Origin: Candidatus Heimdallarchaeota archaeon
Lineage (GTDB): Archaea; Asgardarchaeota; Heimdallarchaeia; Heimdallarchaeales; Heimdallarchaeaceae
Reading direction: 5' to 3'
NCBI GenBank assembly: GCA_030668875.1
Contig: DAOVER010000025.1
Span: forward strand, 1-42,894
Length of the DNA: 42,894 nt
Within the stretch, counting starts at the first letter, position 1; every line of letters starts with the position of its first letter. Shown one piece after another: positions 35,442 through 42,894 of the stretch. The position numbers and the translations under genes are program-made. The notes beneath the pieces are model-generated. The model worked only from the letters and a program-made list of their open reading frames with translations. It was not told the origin of the DNA and ran no database searches.

Positions 35442-35486
35442 ATTAAACTAGAAAGAAATAAATAGCAAGGAACGCTGTTGATTAAC

Positions 35487-36419
35487 ATGATTGAAGCTAA
35501 ATCCACAAAAATTTCTGAAACGAAAACTGATTTTAAAATTAGTTGGCAGTTTCTTAAAGCAAATTATAAATCATTTCTGGCAACAGAACTCTTTGCGTTT
35601 CTTGCATTTATCTTAGTTATTTCGATAATGATGGGAATAATTGTATTGATTTTTGTTCTTTCTCCAGGATTAGAACCTATAGATCTTGTTTTTGACAGGG
35701 CAAAAGATTTAGACATAACTTTTAGAGTTTGGCTTATAGTTCCGATTTTGGCCTATTTAACAATGGTTGGTTTCCTATACTGTCAATTTGGTTTAGCTTA
35801 TGATATTTTCACTTCCGGAGATATGTTTACAGAATTCAAGAAAGCATTTAATTATTTCAAGGAACATTGGTGGAAATACATTCTCTTAACTTTTGTAACA
35901 GGGTTTAGTTTTTTCATACCAGATCACATAATGCAACGAAGGTTAGAAACGAGTCCTTGGGCAAGTTTAGGTTCTCTTATAATAATCCTTGAAGTTTTAA
36001 GATATCTTGTAATCTTCATTATTTTAGTAGTTTTCAGTAATACTCTACCTAGTGTTACTGCGCAAGGTAATCTGAAAAATAGTTTTAAAGAATCTTTTAG
36101 AATCGTAAAGAAAGAATGGAAACGTTTATTGAAAACATGGGGGATCTATTTTTTGATATTTATTGCTCCCTCGTTAATTATATCTGGAGTTTCATATCTA
36201 ACTTTTCCTGTTTTAGAAGGAACAGTTTGGATTGAAGTAATCAGAGGTATTGCAATCATTTTTCAAGTATATAAATTATTTATAGGATTTCCAATGCTGG
36301 CATTAATTGCAACTCGAATATACAATAGTGTTGAATTTGAGAGATATAAACCTCTTATAAAATATGAAAATCCATCAAAAGTAGATGCTGAAGATAAGAT
36401 TAGTGTTGGTTCAATTTGA
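35487..36419 (+). CDS. Polytopic membrane protein of unknown function
   Basis: A 310-residue protein with about six hydrophobic segments (near 35-65, 85-110, 130-155, 170-200, 215-245 and 255-285). It resembles DUF975-like or GlpQ-associated membrane domains that often sit beside ABC exporters, but I do not recognise a family with confidence. ATG 35487 is preferred over a TTG three codons upstream. It lies between the ABC pair and the small HTH gene, in the same direction, so it may be part of the exporter or immunity system. Confidence 0.6.
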   Translation: MIEAKSTKISETKTDFKISWQFLKANYKSFLATELFAFLAFILVISIMMGIIVLIFVLSPGLEPIDLVFDRAKDLDITFRVWLIVPILAYLTMVGFLYCQFGLAYDIFTSGDMFTEFKKAFNYFKEHWWKYILLTFVTGFSFFIPDHIMQRRLETSPWASLGSLIIILEVLRYLVIFIILVVFSNTLPSVTAQGNLKNSFKESFRIVKKEWKRLLKTWGIYFLIFIAPSLIISGVSYLTFPVLEGTVWIEVIRGIAIIFQVYKLFIGFPMLALIATRIYNSVEFERYKPLIKYENPSKVDAEDKISVGSI

Positions 36420-36432
36420 AGTGGTGAATAAA

Positions 36433-36756
36433 ATGTCACAGAAGGATAAACGAAAAGAAGAAAAACTTCAACCAAGAGAGGAAATTACTCTCACAGATCC
36501 TTCAGCTGTGGCTATAGTTTTCCACGAGAAAAAAGGACAAATTCTCAAATTATTGATTAAGAAAGAAATGACTATAATTGATCTTAAACATGCTACAGGT
36601 ATGAATCCAGGGACAGTAAAACGTCATCTTGACGACCTTTTACAGCATGATTTAATTCTCATTTCTAAAGAGCAGTTGAGCGAGTATAGTATTATGATGA
36701 AATTTTATCGCGCAGTTGCAAAGAAATTTTTATTCAAAATTGAATGGACTGCTTGA
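36433..36756 (+). CDS. Small winged-helix regulator (ArsR-like)
   Basis: A 107-residue protein with a winged HTH at about 30-85: KGQILKLLIKKEMTIIDLKHATG, then NPGTVKRHLDDLLQHDLI. The start at ATG 36433 follows the membrane gene's stop by 13 nt; the upstream in-frame stretch overlaps that gene. Its location at the end of the ABC exporter region makes it the likely protein that reads the TTGCAAA palindromes at 33351-33427. That link is inference. Confidence 0.7.
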   Translation: MSQKDKRKEEKLQPREEITLTDPSAVAIVFHEKKGQILKLLIKKEMTIIDLKHATGMNPGTVKRHLDDLLQHDLILISKEQLSEYSIMMKFYRAVAKKFLFKIEWTA

Positions 36757-36814
36757 TGAATATATCACTTAACAGTCTACGATAGACTTAATGTACAATA
36801 CATTTATAATAAAA

Positions 36815-36837
36815 TTTTGTCATATTGTCATATAAAC
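36815..36837 (+). repeat. TIR-like left end of the intact TnpB element
   Basis: TTTTGTC-ATA-TTGTC-ATATAAAC has the same TTTGTC-N3-TTGTC pattern as the reverse complement of 38205-38227 and as 17833-17853, with about 16 of 22 positions in common with the right end. It lies 80 nt before the tnpB start. Confidence 0.5.
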
Positions 36838-36886
36838 TACCATTATATCAGTTTAAATGGACAGTCTTGAGTAAATATTACGGGAG

Positions 36887-36895
36887 TTTTTATAA
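36887..36895 (+). promoter_or_regulatory. TATA box of tnpB
   Basis: TTTTTATAA lies about 25 nt before the ATG at 36917. The same box is at 17892-17899 before the broken copy and at 41581-41590 before the second TnpB, with almost the same spacing, so all three are built as leaderless genes. Confidence 0.55.
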
Positions 36896-36916
36896 GAATC
36901 TCTAGGTAAAGAAGAG

Positions 36917-38176
36917 ATGACTAAAGTTCCTAGGGTGGAATGTATAGAAGTTAACTATCATCCTGCTTTGAGCAAGATTTGCCATCAAGTAAAAAATCTC
37001 TATAATCGAGCGAATTTTCTGATAAAAACATCCTTGAACAAACAGAACAAACTACTCTTCTACAATGATCTCAACAAGCTACTCAACCATGAAGAATGTT
37101 ACCGCGTTCTCCCTGCTCACACTGCCCAACATACGCTCAAGCTTATTTGTAGAAACTGGAAGGGTTACTTCCGAGCAATAAAGGAGTGGAAAGTCAACCC
37201 TGGAGATTTCTTTGCTATGCCCCGTCCTCCTAACTACAAAAAGAAGGATGGAGAAGTGGTAGCTATCTTCACTAACCAACAAGCAAGGATCGTCAATGGG
37301 TGGCTGGTTCTGCCAAAGAAGGTGGGATACACATACAAAACGCGGTTGACTTCTCACACGGATTTAAGAGAGGTGAGAATCATTCCAAGAAGACCTGGGT
37401 ATACACTTGAGTTAGTCTATCAGAAAACCTTACCTAAACTCCGTAAAAAGTTTATACGAAAAGGAGGAGTCGATTTAGGGATGATCAACCTTGCTACCTT
37501 TGTGGATAACCTCGGAGGACGACCGATTGTTATCAAAGATGTAGGGAAAGGAATAAAGTCTATAACCCAATATTATCTGAAAAAACAGAAACAATTACAG
37601 ATACAATACGCTCAACAGCAAAGACAAAAACTACAAGTAAAGAACCGATTGACCTATGGTCATACCTACTACAAACTCCGAGAAAAGTGGAGGAGGAAAC
37701 TGAAAGACGCTATCCACAAGCTCACCTGTTATTTGGTTGACTTGTGGGTGGAACGAGGTCTCCATGAGGTCATCATCGGCTACAATGAGAAGTGGAAACA
37801 AGGGGTGCAATTCTGGAAGAAGATCACCCAGATGTTCGTCACCATTCCCTTTCTACGTATCATCAACATCTTGAAGTATAAAGGGGCAGAGAGGGGGATA
37901 AAGGTAGATCTGATTCCCGAAAAATACACTTCCAAGTGTAGTTTCCTTGACAATGAATTCCCAAAAGCTAGGAAAAACTACGCTGGTCGTCGAATTACAA
38001 GAGGGTTATTTAGCTCCGCTCAAGGACATCCCATTAACGCAGATGTCAATGCTGCATACAACATTTTACTCAAAAGCGATCCGAAAGCCTTGCCTAAACG
38101 CAGGGTGAACGGGGTAGGAGGATACGTGATGTATCCACTCAGAGTGAGTATAGAGTGTCTTCGCTCTATATCATGA
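36917..38176 (+). CDS. tnpB: TnpB RNA-guided nuclease, rearranged catalytic site
   Basis: A 419-residue TnpB/IS605 OrfB-type protein. The RuvC-I aspartate is D186 (GVDLG), the third carboxylate is D376 (NADVNAAYN). The usual E in a 'VIE-L' motif is replaced by G in IIGYNEKWKQ, and a conserved glutamate is instead at E335 (PEKYTSKCSF), the pattern I recall for TnpB types with a rearranged active site. The CXXC zinc finger pair is missing. The N-terminal third is mainly basic and binds nucleic acid. Related proteins cut DNA guided by the omega RNA from the element's 3' end. The frame is intact. Confidence 0.8.
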   Translation: MTKVPRVECIEVNYHPALSKICHQVKNLYNRANFLIKTSLNKQNKLLFYNDLNKLLNHEECYRVLPAHTAQHTLKLICRNWKGYFRAIKEWKVNPGDFFAMPRPPNYKKKDGEVVAIFTNQQARIVNGWLVLPKKVGYTYKTRLTSHTDLREVRIIPRRPGYTLELVYQKTLPKLRKKFIRKGGVDLGMINLATFVDNLGGRPIVIKDVGKGIKSITQYYLKKQKQLQIQYAQQQRQKLQVKNRLTYGHTYYKLREKWRRKLKDAIHKLTCYLVDLWVERGLHEVIIGYNEKWKQGVQFWKKITQMFVTIPFLRIINILKYKGAERGIKVDLIPEKYTSKCSFLDNEFPKARKNYAGRRITRGLFSSAQGHPINADVNAAYNILLKSDPKALPKRRVNGVGGYVMYPLRVSIECLRSIS

Positions 38177-38228
38177 CCTCTAAGCACAACATGTACCTAG
38201 CTTTGTCTAATAAGACAAGAAGACAAAT
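38111..38228 (+). ncRNA. Putative omega RNA scaffold of the intact TnpB element
   Basis: The last part of tnpB and its downstream end contain two perfect hairpins in tandem: GGATAC-GTGAT-GTATCC (38120-38136) and TATAGAG-N8-CTCTATA (38149-38170). They are followed by a weaker TTGTC-TAATAA-GACAA. TnpB guide RNAs are made from this position, with the guide lying beyond the right end. Expression is not shown, and the boundaries are approximate. Confidence 0.4.
38205..38227 (-). repeat. TIR-like right end of the TnpB element
   Basis: Its reverse complement reads TTTGTC-TTC-TTGTC-TTATTAGAC. It is 20/21 identical to the left end of the broken copy (17833-17853) and about 16/22 to this element's own left end. 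Confidence 0.55.
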
Positions 38229-38304
38229 AAGCATCATTAATTGTTGTTATATTTCTTCTTCCATTGCTTCGAAATCTATTTATTAGCAGTTTGTTATATC
38301 CCTA

Positions 38305-38613
38305 ATGATGGAAAAAACACTTAATCTCTCAGATATTTTAGAAATATTGAGGAAAAACATGGTGACAATCCAATCATTTGGTATTAAAAGTATAGGTATT
38401 TTCGGTTCCTATGTAAAGGAACTACAAGAAGGTGCAAGTGATCTTGATGTATTGGTTGAATTTGAAATAGGAAAGAAAAATTTTGACAATTTCATGGATT
38501 TACTTTTTTTCCTTGAAGATTTGCTTCAGGTTAAAGTTGATCTAGTTACTAAAGAAGCTCTTAGTCCTCACATAGGTCCCAATATTCTAAAAGATGTTGT
38601 TTATATTGAATAA
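38305..38613 (+). CDS. MNT-type nucleotidyltransferase (MntA-like)
   Basis: A 102-residue minimal nucleotidyltransferase. The GSY motif and the SDLDVLV segment give the two catalytic aspartates (GSYxxxxxxxGASDLDVLV), and VKVDLVT gives the third. Proteins of this size are usually the antitoxin half of HEPN-MNT systems, where they AMPylate the HEPN toxin. No HEPN gene is visible on either side; a TnpB element lies immediately upstream. ATG 38308 is an equally good start. It could be an orphan or have lost its partner. Confidence 0.8.
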   Translation: MMEKTLNLSDILEILRKNMVTIQSFGIKSIGIFGSYVKELQEGASDLDVLVEFEIGKKNFDNFMDLLFFLEDLLQVKVDLVTKEALSPHIGPNILKDVVYIE

Positions 38614-38691
38614 TGATTTCTGTTTTCTTAACAATCTATGAAGAGTTGGTGAAAATTTTTAAAGAGATTATGATTATTTTGATGTTCGTAA

Positions 38692-39285
38692 CTAGTCAGT
38701 TTTTTGAAATACAAAAATATAATTTTTAAATATAAAGTGCCTTCTCTTCTCTTCATATAGTACTTTAAAATTATTTTTTTCCAAAAATCCCTTAATATCT
38801 TGAGCTGTGTAGACCCCATAGTTCTTCGCAATAGGTCTGAAGATTTTTACTAGAAACTTAGGGTAAGTCATATCGTGGAAAACATAGAACCCCTTCGATC
38901 TTACAACTCGTTTTATCTCCTTTAGAGCCTCTCCCCAATTACTTATGTGATGCATAACATATGTTGATATAGCCAGATCATATGATTCTTCTTCACTGAA
39001 ACTAAGCTTTGTTGCATCAGCTACCATAAATTGTAGATTTTCTTTTTTCTCTTGATTTTCTTTGGCTAGTTCTATTTGTTCTGTGTCTAAATCTATTCCA
39101 GTTACGTCCAATCCATATCTATCATTTAGATGGTTAGCTAGAACCCCTACACCACACCCTATCTCTAGTACATCCTTTACTCCAGTAAAATCTATTTGTT
39201 GAGAAAGTTCTTCATACAAATCTATATTTCTTTGACCATGCTTTTTGCTGTTAACAAACTTCTTTTCCATTTTGGACATTTTCAT
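38692..39285 (-). CDS. Class I SAM-dependent methyltransferase
   Basis: A 197-residue methyltransferase with motif I DVLEIGCGVGVLA, the acidic residue at the end of strand 2 in VTGIDLD, LQFMVADAT (motif II region), YDLAISTYVMHHI and RSKGFYVFHDM. The fold is of the Methyltransf_11/25 type. The TATA-like run around 39309-39323 on the minus strand is about 30 nt from the ATG. The substrate is unknown; there is no clear operon partner. Confidence 0.82.
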   Translation of the reverse strand: MKMSKMEKKFVNSKKHGQRNIDLYEELSQQIDFTGVKDVLEIGCGVGVLANHLNDRYGLDVTGIDLDTEQIELAKENQEKKENLQFMVADATKLSFSEEESYDLAISTYVMHHISNWGEALKEIKRVVRSKGFYVFHDMTYPKFLVKIFRPIAKNYGVYTAQDIKGFLEKNNFKVLYEEKRRHFIFKNYIFVFQKTD

Positions 39286-39371
39286 TTTGAACCAGAATAA
39301 TAGTTATATTAAAAATATAAAAAACTATGGAATCAAAAAGTCAATGTGTAAAAGAGATAAAAGATGAATGA

Positions 39372-41435
39372 TTATACTCTTTTTTTCTTTTTGGTGTGTT
39401 TGGACATAATCAATGCTAATCCTGTAAGACAAATGATTAATCCTCCACTAAATAGAGGAAAATCTGAAGATGTCGCTTCATCTTGTGTTCTTACTATTAC
39501 ACCATCTGATTTTATCCCTTCATTTCCACTTGTATCAACAGCAGAGATCTCATAAGTATACAATGTATCCCCATTTAGTTCACTATCAGAATATGAGGCG
39601 TTAATAGTCTGAGTAATATATGTCCCATCTCTGTAGATATTATAGTGGTCAAAATCAATTTCAGTACTTGGATTCCACGCAAGATTGATTCGAGAAGAGC
39701 TTATCCCTTCACCGCTCACTCCTATGACCTTAGCTGGAGCAGTGAAATCTGTTTTACTTTGTAAAGCATAAACATCAAGGAAGAAATCTACACAATAATG
39801 ATCTGATCCTGTATCAGCAGTTGATGTATCTCCAACTGTTGAGTTAACAAGATAATTTGAAAGGTAGTCGTTTGCTATAATGAAATCGATTCTTGAATCA
39901 AACGTAGGGTTTTGATGCCCATATGTATATCCTAGTTCACTAGGGTTTAACATTCTAAATACATCTGTGAAAATATGAGCTTGCGAGGCATATTGTCCAT
40001 AAGTTGTATCTCCTGGTTTCAACATCATGGTTAATGGACCATAACCAAGATCACCTTCTGGTGCTAAAGCTCCTGTGTCGTAGGGAGAAAATGAATTTAA
40101 GTCCCCCATATAGAGGATTGGTACTTCTCCCAAACTATCCATATAGTTTATTATTCCTTCTTGTTCTCTTTCACGTCTATATTCATTATCTGCTCCACTC
40201 ATAGCTTTTAGATGTGCACCGATTAGATACAATTCTGTTCCATTAACATCGACCTTCCAATACATGAAATCATGAGACACATCGAACATTGAATCATCAT
40301 CCAGTGTAACAAGTGGTATTTGAACGGTTTCTAATATTGGATATCTGCTCATTATCGCCTCTCCATCTGTACTATATACAATTCCTTGAGCTGTATATCC
40401 TGTATATGGTTCTTCATCTACGAAATAGGCATTAAATTCAGCTATATACTGATCTAACAGTTCATTCGAATTATCGTCCCAGTCTCCAGTTTCAACGAAG
40501 ATAACAATATCTGGGTTCTCCTCTTTTACCACGTCTTTCCAATCTGGGTCAATTCCATATTCTATGTTGTAGGACATGATTTTGATTAGATCTGAAGATG
40601 AAATAGTTTCATTATTTTCGACTGTTACAGTAATATTGTGTTCTCCAACATTATTTGCTGGATCTTTGCACTTTGCTAAAATTGTGTGAGAACCATTGCT
40701 TACAGTTCTAGTATTCCACAAAAAGGGGTTTTGTGTAGCTCTTAGAATTCCATCAATATATATTTCATATCTAGCAATCCCATTTTCATCAGTAGCATTG
40801 ATTGAGATTTCTACTGATCCTGTGAGATTTGCTCCTGAAACAGGAGACAAGATATTTACCAAGGGAGGTGTATCATCGGAAAGTATTTCATCATAAGGTC
40901 CATCTCCTGGATCACCTAAAGAGCCACTATTTTCCCAATCCACTCCTGTATCTGTGTCAACCACATTTATCCTTCTAATTGTTGTATCTATTGCAGAGAC
41001 AGACCATCCAGATACATAGTTCTCCCAAGCAACAAAATCAACTTCAGTACTCACATTATTATACAGTACTAATTTGTCTCCTGAATTACTTAGAGCGAGA
41101 GGTGATCCATCTAAATCTGGATCAAATCCATATAATAAATTAAATGCTGCTGATTGCTTTGCAACAACAAAGTAACCCTTTGCAGGAATAGTACCTGAAA
41201 GACTAAAGGAATCATAATTATCTTCAACTGTCCAACCAGATAGATCTACTGCGGACTCAGTTGGATTAAATAATTCAAACCATTCTTCTGTTGTATCAGA
41301 ATTGGGAGCATCATAAAGAACTTCGGTAATAATGATATTATCTCCAGAGGGTGATGAATTAGTAGTAAATATAACAAAGTTACTCAGTATAAATATAATC
41401 AGAAGTAGCAGTTTCTTTGATCTCAGAAAACTCAT
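39372..41435 (-). CDS. Secreted LTD-Ig-EEP nuclease-FN3 surface protein
   Basis: A 687-residue multidomain protein. A signal peptide (1-27) is followed by a lamin-tail domain (about 33-175; IIITEVLYDAP, EEWFELFNP, DLSGWTV), an Ig-like domain (190-275), an endonuclease/exonuclease/phosphatase (EEP) domain (about 283-545; MSYNIEYG, FVETGDW, GAHLKA, GDLNSF, SRIDFII, GSDHY), a fibronectin type III domain (560-650) and a final membrane helix with a basic tail KKKKRV. The EEP metal-binding and catalytic residues appear intact, so it should be an active nuclease or phosphatase. It likely acts on extracellular DNA or lipids at the cell surface. Confidence 0.82.
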   Translation of the reverse strand: MSFLRSKKLLLLIIFILSNFVIFTTNSSPSGDNIIITEVLYDAPNSDTTEEWFELFNPTESAVDLSGWTVEDNYDSFSLSGTIPAKGYFVVAKQSAAFNLLYGFDPDLDGSPLALSNSGDKLVLYNNVSTEVDFVAWENYVSGWSVSAIDTTIRRINVVDTDTGVDWENSGSLGDPGDGPYDEILSDDTPPLVNILSPVSGANLTGSVEISINATDENGIARYEIYIDGILRATQNPFLWNTRTVSNGSHTILAKCKDPANNVGEHNITVTVENNETISSSDLIKIMSYNIEYGIDPDWKDVVKEENPDIVIFVETGDWDDNSNELLDQYIAEFNAYFVDEEPYTGYTAQGIVYSTDGEAIMSRYPILETVQIPLVTLDDDSMFDVSHDFMYWKVDVNGTELYLIGAHLKAMSGADNEYRREREQEGIINYMDSLGEVPILYMGDLNSFSPYDTGALAPEGDLGYGPLTMMLKPGDTTYGQYASQAHIFTDVFRMLNPSELGYTYGHQNPTFDSRIDFIIANDYLSNYLVNSTVGDTSTADTGSDHYCVDFFLDVYALQSKTDFTAPAKVIGVSGEGISSSRINLAWNPSTEIDFDHYNIYRDGTYITQTINASYSDSELNGDTLYTYEISAVDTSGNEGIKSDGVIVRTQDEATSSDFPLFSGGLIICLTGLALIMSKHTKKKKRV

Positions 41436-41517
41436 TAATTGTATTTGTGTAAATAGCTTAAAAATATTCCTTGATTAACATCAATACATTAAACTCGTTT
41501 TTAAAAAAATACAGAAA

Positions 41518-41575
41518 AGAGATTGTTTTTCAAATCTCTCATGAATGATTTTTTTGTACAAAACTTAAAAAGTTT
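41518..41575 (+). repeat. Two inverted repeats upstream of the second tnpB
   Basis: AGAGATT-N8-AATCTCT (41518-41539) and AAACTT-AAA-AAGTTT (41561-41575) lie within 90 nt upstream of the tnpB start. IS605-type elements carry subterminal hairpins at their left end, so these may mark it. Neither resembles the TTTGTC termini of the other element. They could also be chance symmetry in AT-rich DNA. Confidence 0.35.
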
Positions 41576-41580
41576 GGGTC

Positions 41581-41590
41581 TTTTTATAAT
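41581..41590 (+). promoter_or_regulatory. TATA box of the second tnpB
   Basis: TTTTTATAAT lies 18-27 nt before the ATG at 41608, matching the box and spacing found before the other two tnpB starts. Confidence 0.5.
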
Positions 41591-41607
41591 AAAATCTGTA
41601 TAGAAGA

Positions 41608-42834
41608 ATGATGTTAACTAAAGGGAAAAGAACAACAAAGTGGCTAGAAACAACCATCCCTTTAGTACTTAATCCAGGAACAATGAAACAGCTGTATTTG
41701 CGTAAAGCTCAAGCTAAAATATTGGCTTTTGCACAGCAACTTTTACGTTACAAACAACAAGTTAATTCAGCTCTGCAATTCCACCATCTAGTCTATAAAC
41801 AGTTCAAGTATCTAGGTATACAGAGTCAGGTACAAGAAGCGGTACAGAGAAGAGTGTATGCAGCAAAACGAGCTAAAACATTTCATCACTTTCCTATGGA
41901 GTTTAATTTTCCTCGAAGTGGGAATCTTACTTTATCTGAGAGAGGAAATGCCATAGTTAAAATCTCACCACTCAAAAAGCGTATTGCTCTCCCTATTGTA
42001 ATGAATGGGGGATGGAGAAGAGTAGAAGAGCATAGAAAAGGAGGGTGGGTGGCACACAGCTGTAAAGTGTTTAAAAGAAAACAATCCTGGGTAATGCATC
42101 TTATTATGCGTAAAGCACTTCCCCCGCCCCAAGAGGTGGAAGGGACCATCGGTGTAGACATAGGAAGGAAGATCATGGCAGCTATCACGGTCAACCATCC
42201 TTCGTTCCCACTGGTGGAACAATATCTTGGGAAAGATCTGGCATGGAAACAGCACCAGTTCTACAATCGCAGAAAAACCTTGCAAAAATATGCTGCTCAA
42301 GGAGATAGACGTGCACGGCGTGCGCTCAAAAGATTAAGAAGAAAAGAAACAAATTATGTTCAAACCCGTTGTGCTCAACTAGCACACGAAATAGTAGATC
42401 TAGCTGTAATATCCCGTTCAGCTATAGTTTTGGAGAACCTCAAGCATTTACGAAGAATGTGGACGAAACAAGCTATGAAAAGAAAAAAAGGAGGAAAGAA
42501 AACCAGACGCTCTCTCAACCGCTGGTCCTATAGCCTCTTCCACTCTACTTTGACAAGAGTAGCACATTTAAATAATATCCCCGTTGTGTTTGTCCGTCCC
42601 CACTATACCAGTCAAACTTGTTCCCACTGTGGGAAACGAAGCAAGAAGTCAAGAAAAACGCGTGATGTGTTCAGTTGTATCTATTGTGGATTTACTGTCA
42701 ATGCAGACCACAACGCCTCACGTAACCTTGCTCTACTTGGACAAGTAGCTCTTGGTCTTCCTTTCTTCAATGCTTACCATTCTTTCCTGCCCGTTCCTTG
42801 TGAGCGAAGAACTTTGTGTTCTTCAGTATCTTAG
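41608..42834 (+). CDS. tnpB: TnpB RNA-guided nuclease, canonical type
   Basis: A 408-residue TnpB. RuvC-I is D184 (GVDIG), RuvC-II is E276 (IVLENL), RuvC-III is D367 (NADHNASRN), and the zinc finger CSHCG...CIYCG is present. All catalytic residues are in their usual places, unlike the TnpB at 36917. The N-terminal half contains a coiled, basic region. ATG 41611 is an alternative start. No TnpA gene is visible, but the element is cut by the window end. It should still be an active guided nuclease. Confidence 0.88.
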   Translation: MMLTKGKRTTKWLETTIPLVLNPGTMKQLYLRKAQAKILAFAQQLLRYKQQVNSALQFHHLVYKQFKYLGIQSQVQEAVQRRVYAAKRAKTFHHFPMEFNFPRSGNLTLSERGNAIVKISPLKKRIALPIVMNGGWRRVEEHRKGGWVAHSCKVFKRKQSWVMHLIMRKALPPPQEVEGTIGVDIGRKIMAAITVNHPSFPLVEQYLGKDLAWKQHQFYNRRKTLQKYAAQGDRRARRALKRLRRKETNYVQTRCAQLAHEIVDLAVISRSAIVLENLKHLRRMWTKQAMKRKKGGKKTRRSLNRWSYSLFHSTLTRVAHLNNIPVVFVRPHYTSQTCSHCGKRSKKSRKTRDVFSCIYCGFTVNADHNASRNLALLGQVALGLPFFNAYHSFLPVPCERRTLCSSVS

Positions 42835-42894
42835 GCTAAGGTGCGCTCAACCACCTTCTATGGCGCGATGAAAGTTCAATCCCCGTCGATTGAC
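42806..42894 (+). ncRNA. Putative omega RNA of the second TnpB, cut by window end
   Basis: The end of the gene and the following DNA form two hairpins in tandem, GAAGAAC-TTTGT-GTTCTTC (42806-42824) and AAGGTG-N8-CACCTT (42838-42857). The GC-richer tail (ATCCCCGTCGATTGAC) runs to the window edge. This is the expected position and shape of a TnpB guide-RNA scaffold. The guide should start beyond the element's right end, outside the window. Confidence 0.4.

Larger units (their letters stand above)
36815..38228 (+). mobile_element. TnpB-only element with inverted terminal sequences
   Basis: The element contains one gene, tnpB, and no TnpA. It is bounded by TIR-like sequences at 36815-36837 and 38205-38227. 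The 3' end of the gene forms two tandem hairpins, as expected for an omega RNA. No target-site duplication was found by eye. It lies between the HTH gene and the MNT gene. IS200/IS605-type elements normally lack terminal inverted repeats, so the ends deserve attention. Confidence 0.55.

Noticed and set aside
37079..37357. Minus-strand open frame inside tnpB
   Set aside because: A shadow of the TnpB coding frame with no family signature.
41886..42300. Two overlapping minus-strand frames inside the second tnpB
   Set aside because: They run antisense to conserved TnpB motifs and have no recognisable domains.
1..42894. CRISPR array
   Set aside because: No regularly spaced direct repeats of 25-40 bp were seen in any gap. 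The only repeated motifs are the TTGCAAA sites and the TnpB ends.

Overview
The window looks like a chromosomal segment of an AT-rich archaeon, most probably an Asgard archaeon (Promethearchaeota/Asgardarchaeota). The archaeal side is shown by a membrane LonB protease, an archaeal-type CCA-adding enzyme homologue next to a 2'-5' RNA ligase-like gene, a UPF0200/UPF0201 pair, a TrmG10-type tRNA methyltransferase, and TATA boxes about 25-30 nt upstream of many starts (leaderless or short-leader genes). The Asgard side is suggested by an Arf-family small GTPase and a membrane protein ending in a RING-H2-like domain. No rRNA or tRNA gene was recognised, so the class within Asgard cannot be fixed.

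Layout. 1-222 is the tail of an rve-type IS transposase that runs in from outside the window. 287-7535 holds metabolic and surface genes: an aspartoacylase-like M14 enzyme, two metallo-beta-lactamase (MBL) hydrolases, an orphan sugar-type ABC ATPase with a large insertion, an alpha-oxoamine synthase, and a secreted anchored protein. 7560-13607 is an RNA-metabolism neighbourhood: CCA enzyme homologue with a degraded active site, ThpR, UPF0200-UPF0201, and the operon prs-trmG10-rnz. 13759-17776 carries LonB, a small unknown protein, an AmrS-type radical SAM enzyme and the RING-like protein. 17922-18705 is a scar in which a broken TnpB remnant abuts a beheaded methyltransferase. 18713-23645 has the Arf GTPase, a membrane acyltransferase-like protein, a methyltransferase, and an AAC(3)-like acyltransferase followed by an M20 amidohydrolase.

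23790-29794 is an exporter block: a MacB-like ABC exporter with a divergent MarR regulator, then an ABC-2 exporter. It lies between two degraded copies of one junction. On the left an intact M20 gene is followed by what looks like a GNAT remnant; on the right an M20 3' remnant is followed by an intact GNAT gene. This suggests a duplication or integration event with reciprocal decay.

31068-36756 contains a small secreted protein, a large double-HTH regulator followed 2 nt later by a CheY-like receiver, and a third ABC exporter operon. That operon has a striking TTGCAAA palindrome array at its promoter and ends with a small HTH regulator. 36815-38228 is a TnpB element of the rearranged-catalytic-site type with TIR-like ends. 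After it come an orphan MNT nucleotidyltransferase, another methyltransferase, a large secreted LTD-Ig-EEP nuclease-FN3 protein, and at the right edge a second, canonical TnpB whose 3' non-coding end is cut by the window.

The best candidates for new biology are the catalytically degraded CCA homologue, the membrane RING-like protein near the Arf GTPase, the TIR-flanked TnpB, the palindrome-controlled ABC operon and the duplicated-junction exporter island. Start sites were chosen by hand from TATA spacing, Shine-Dalgarno-like motifs and family N-termini. No database search was run.
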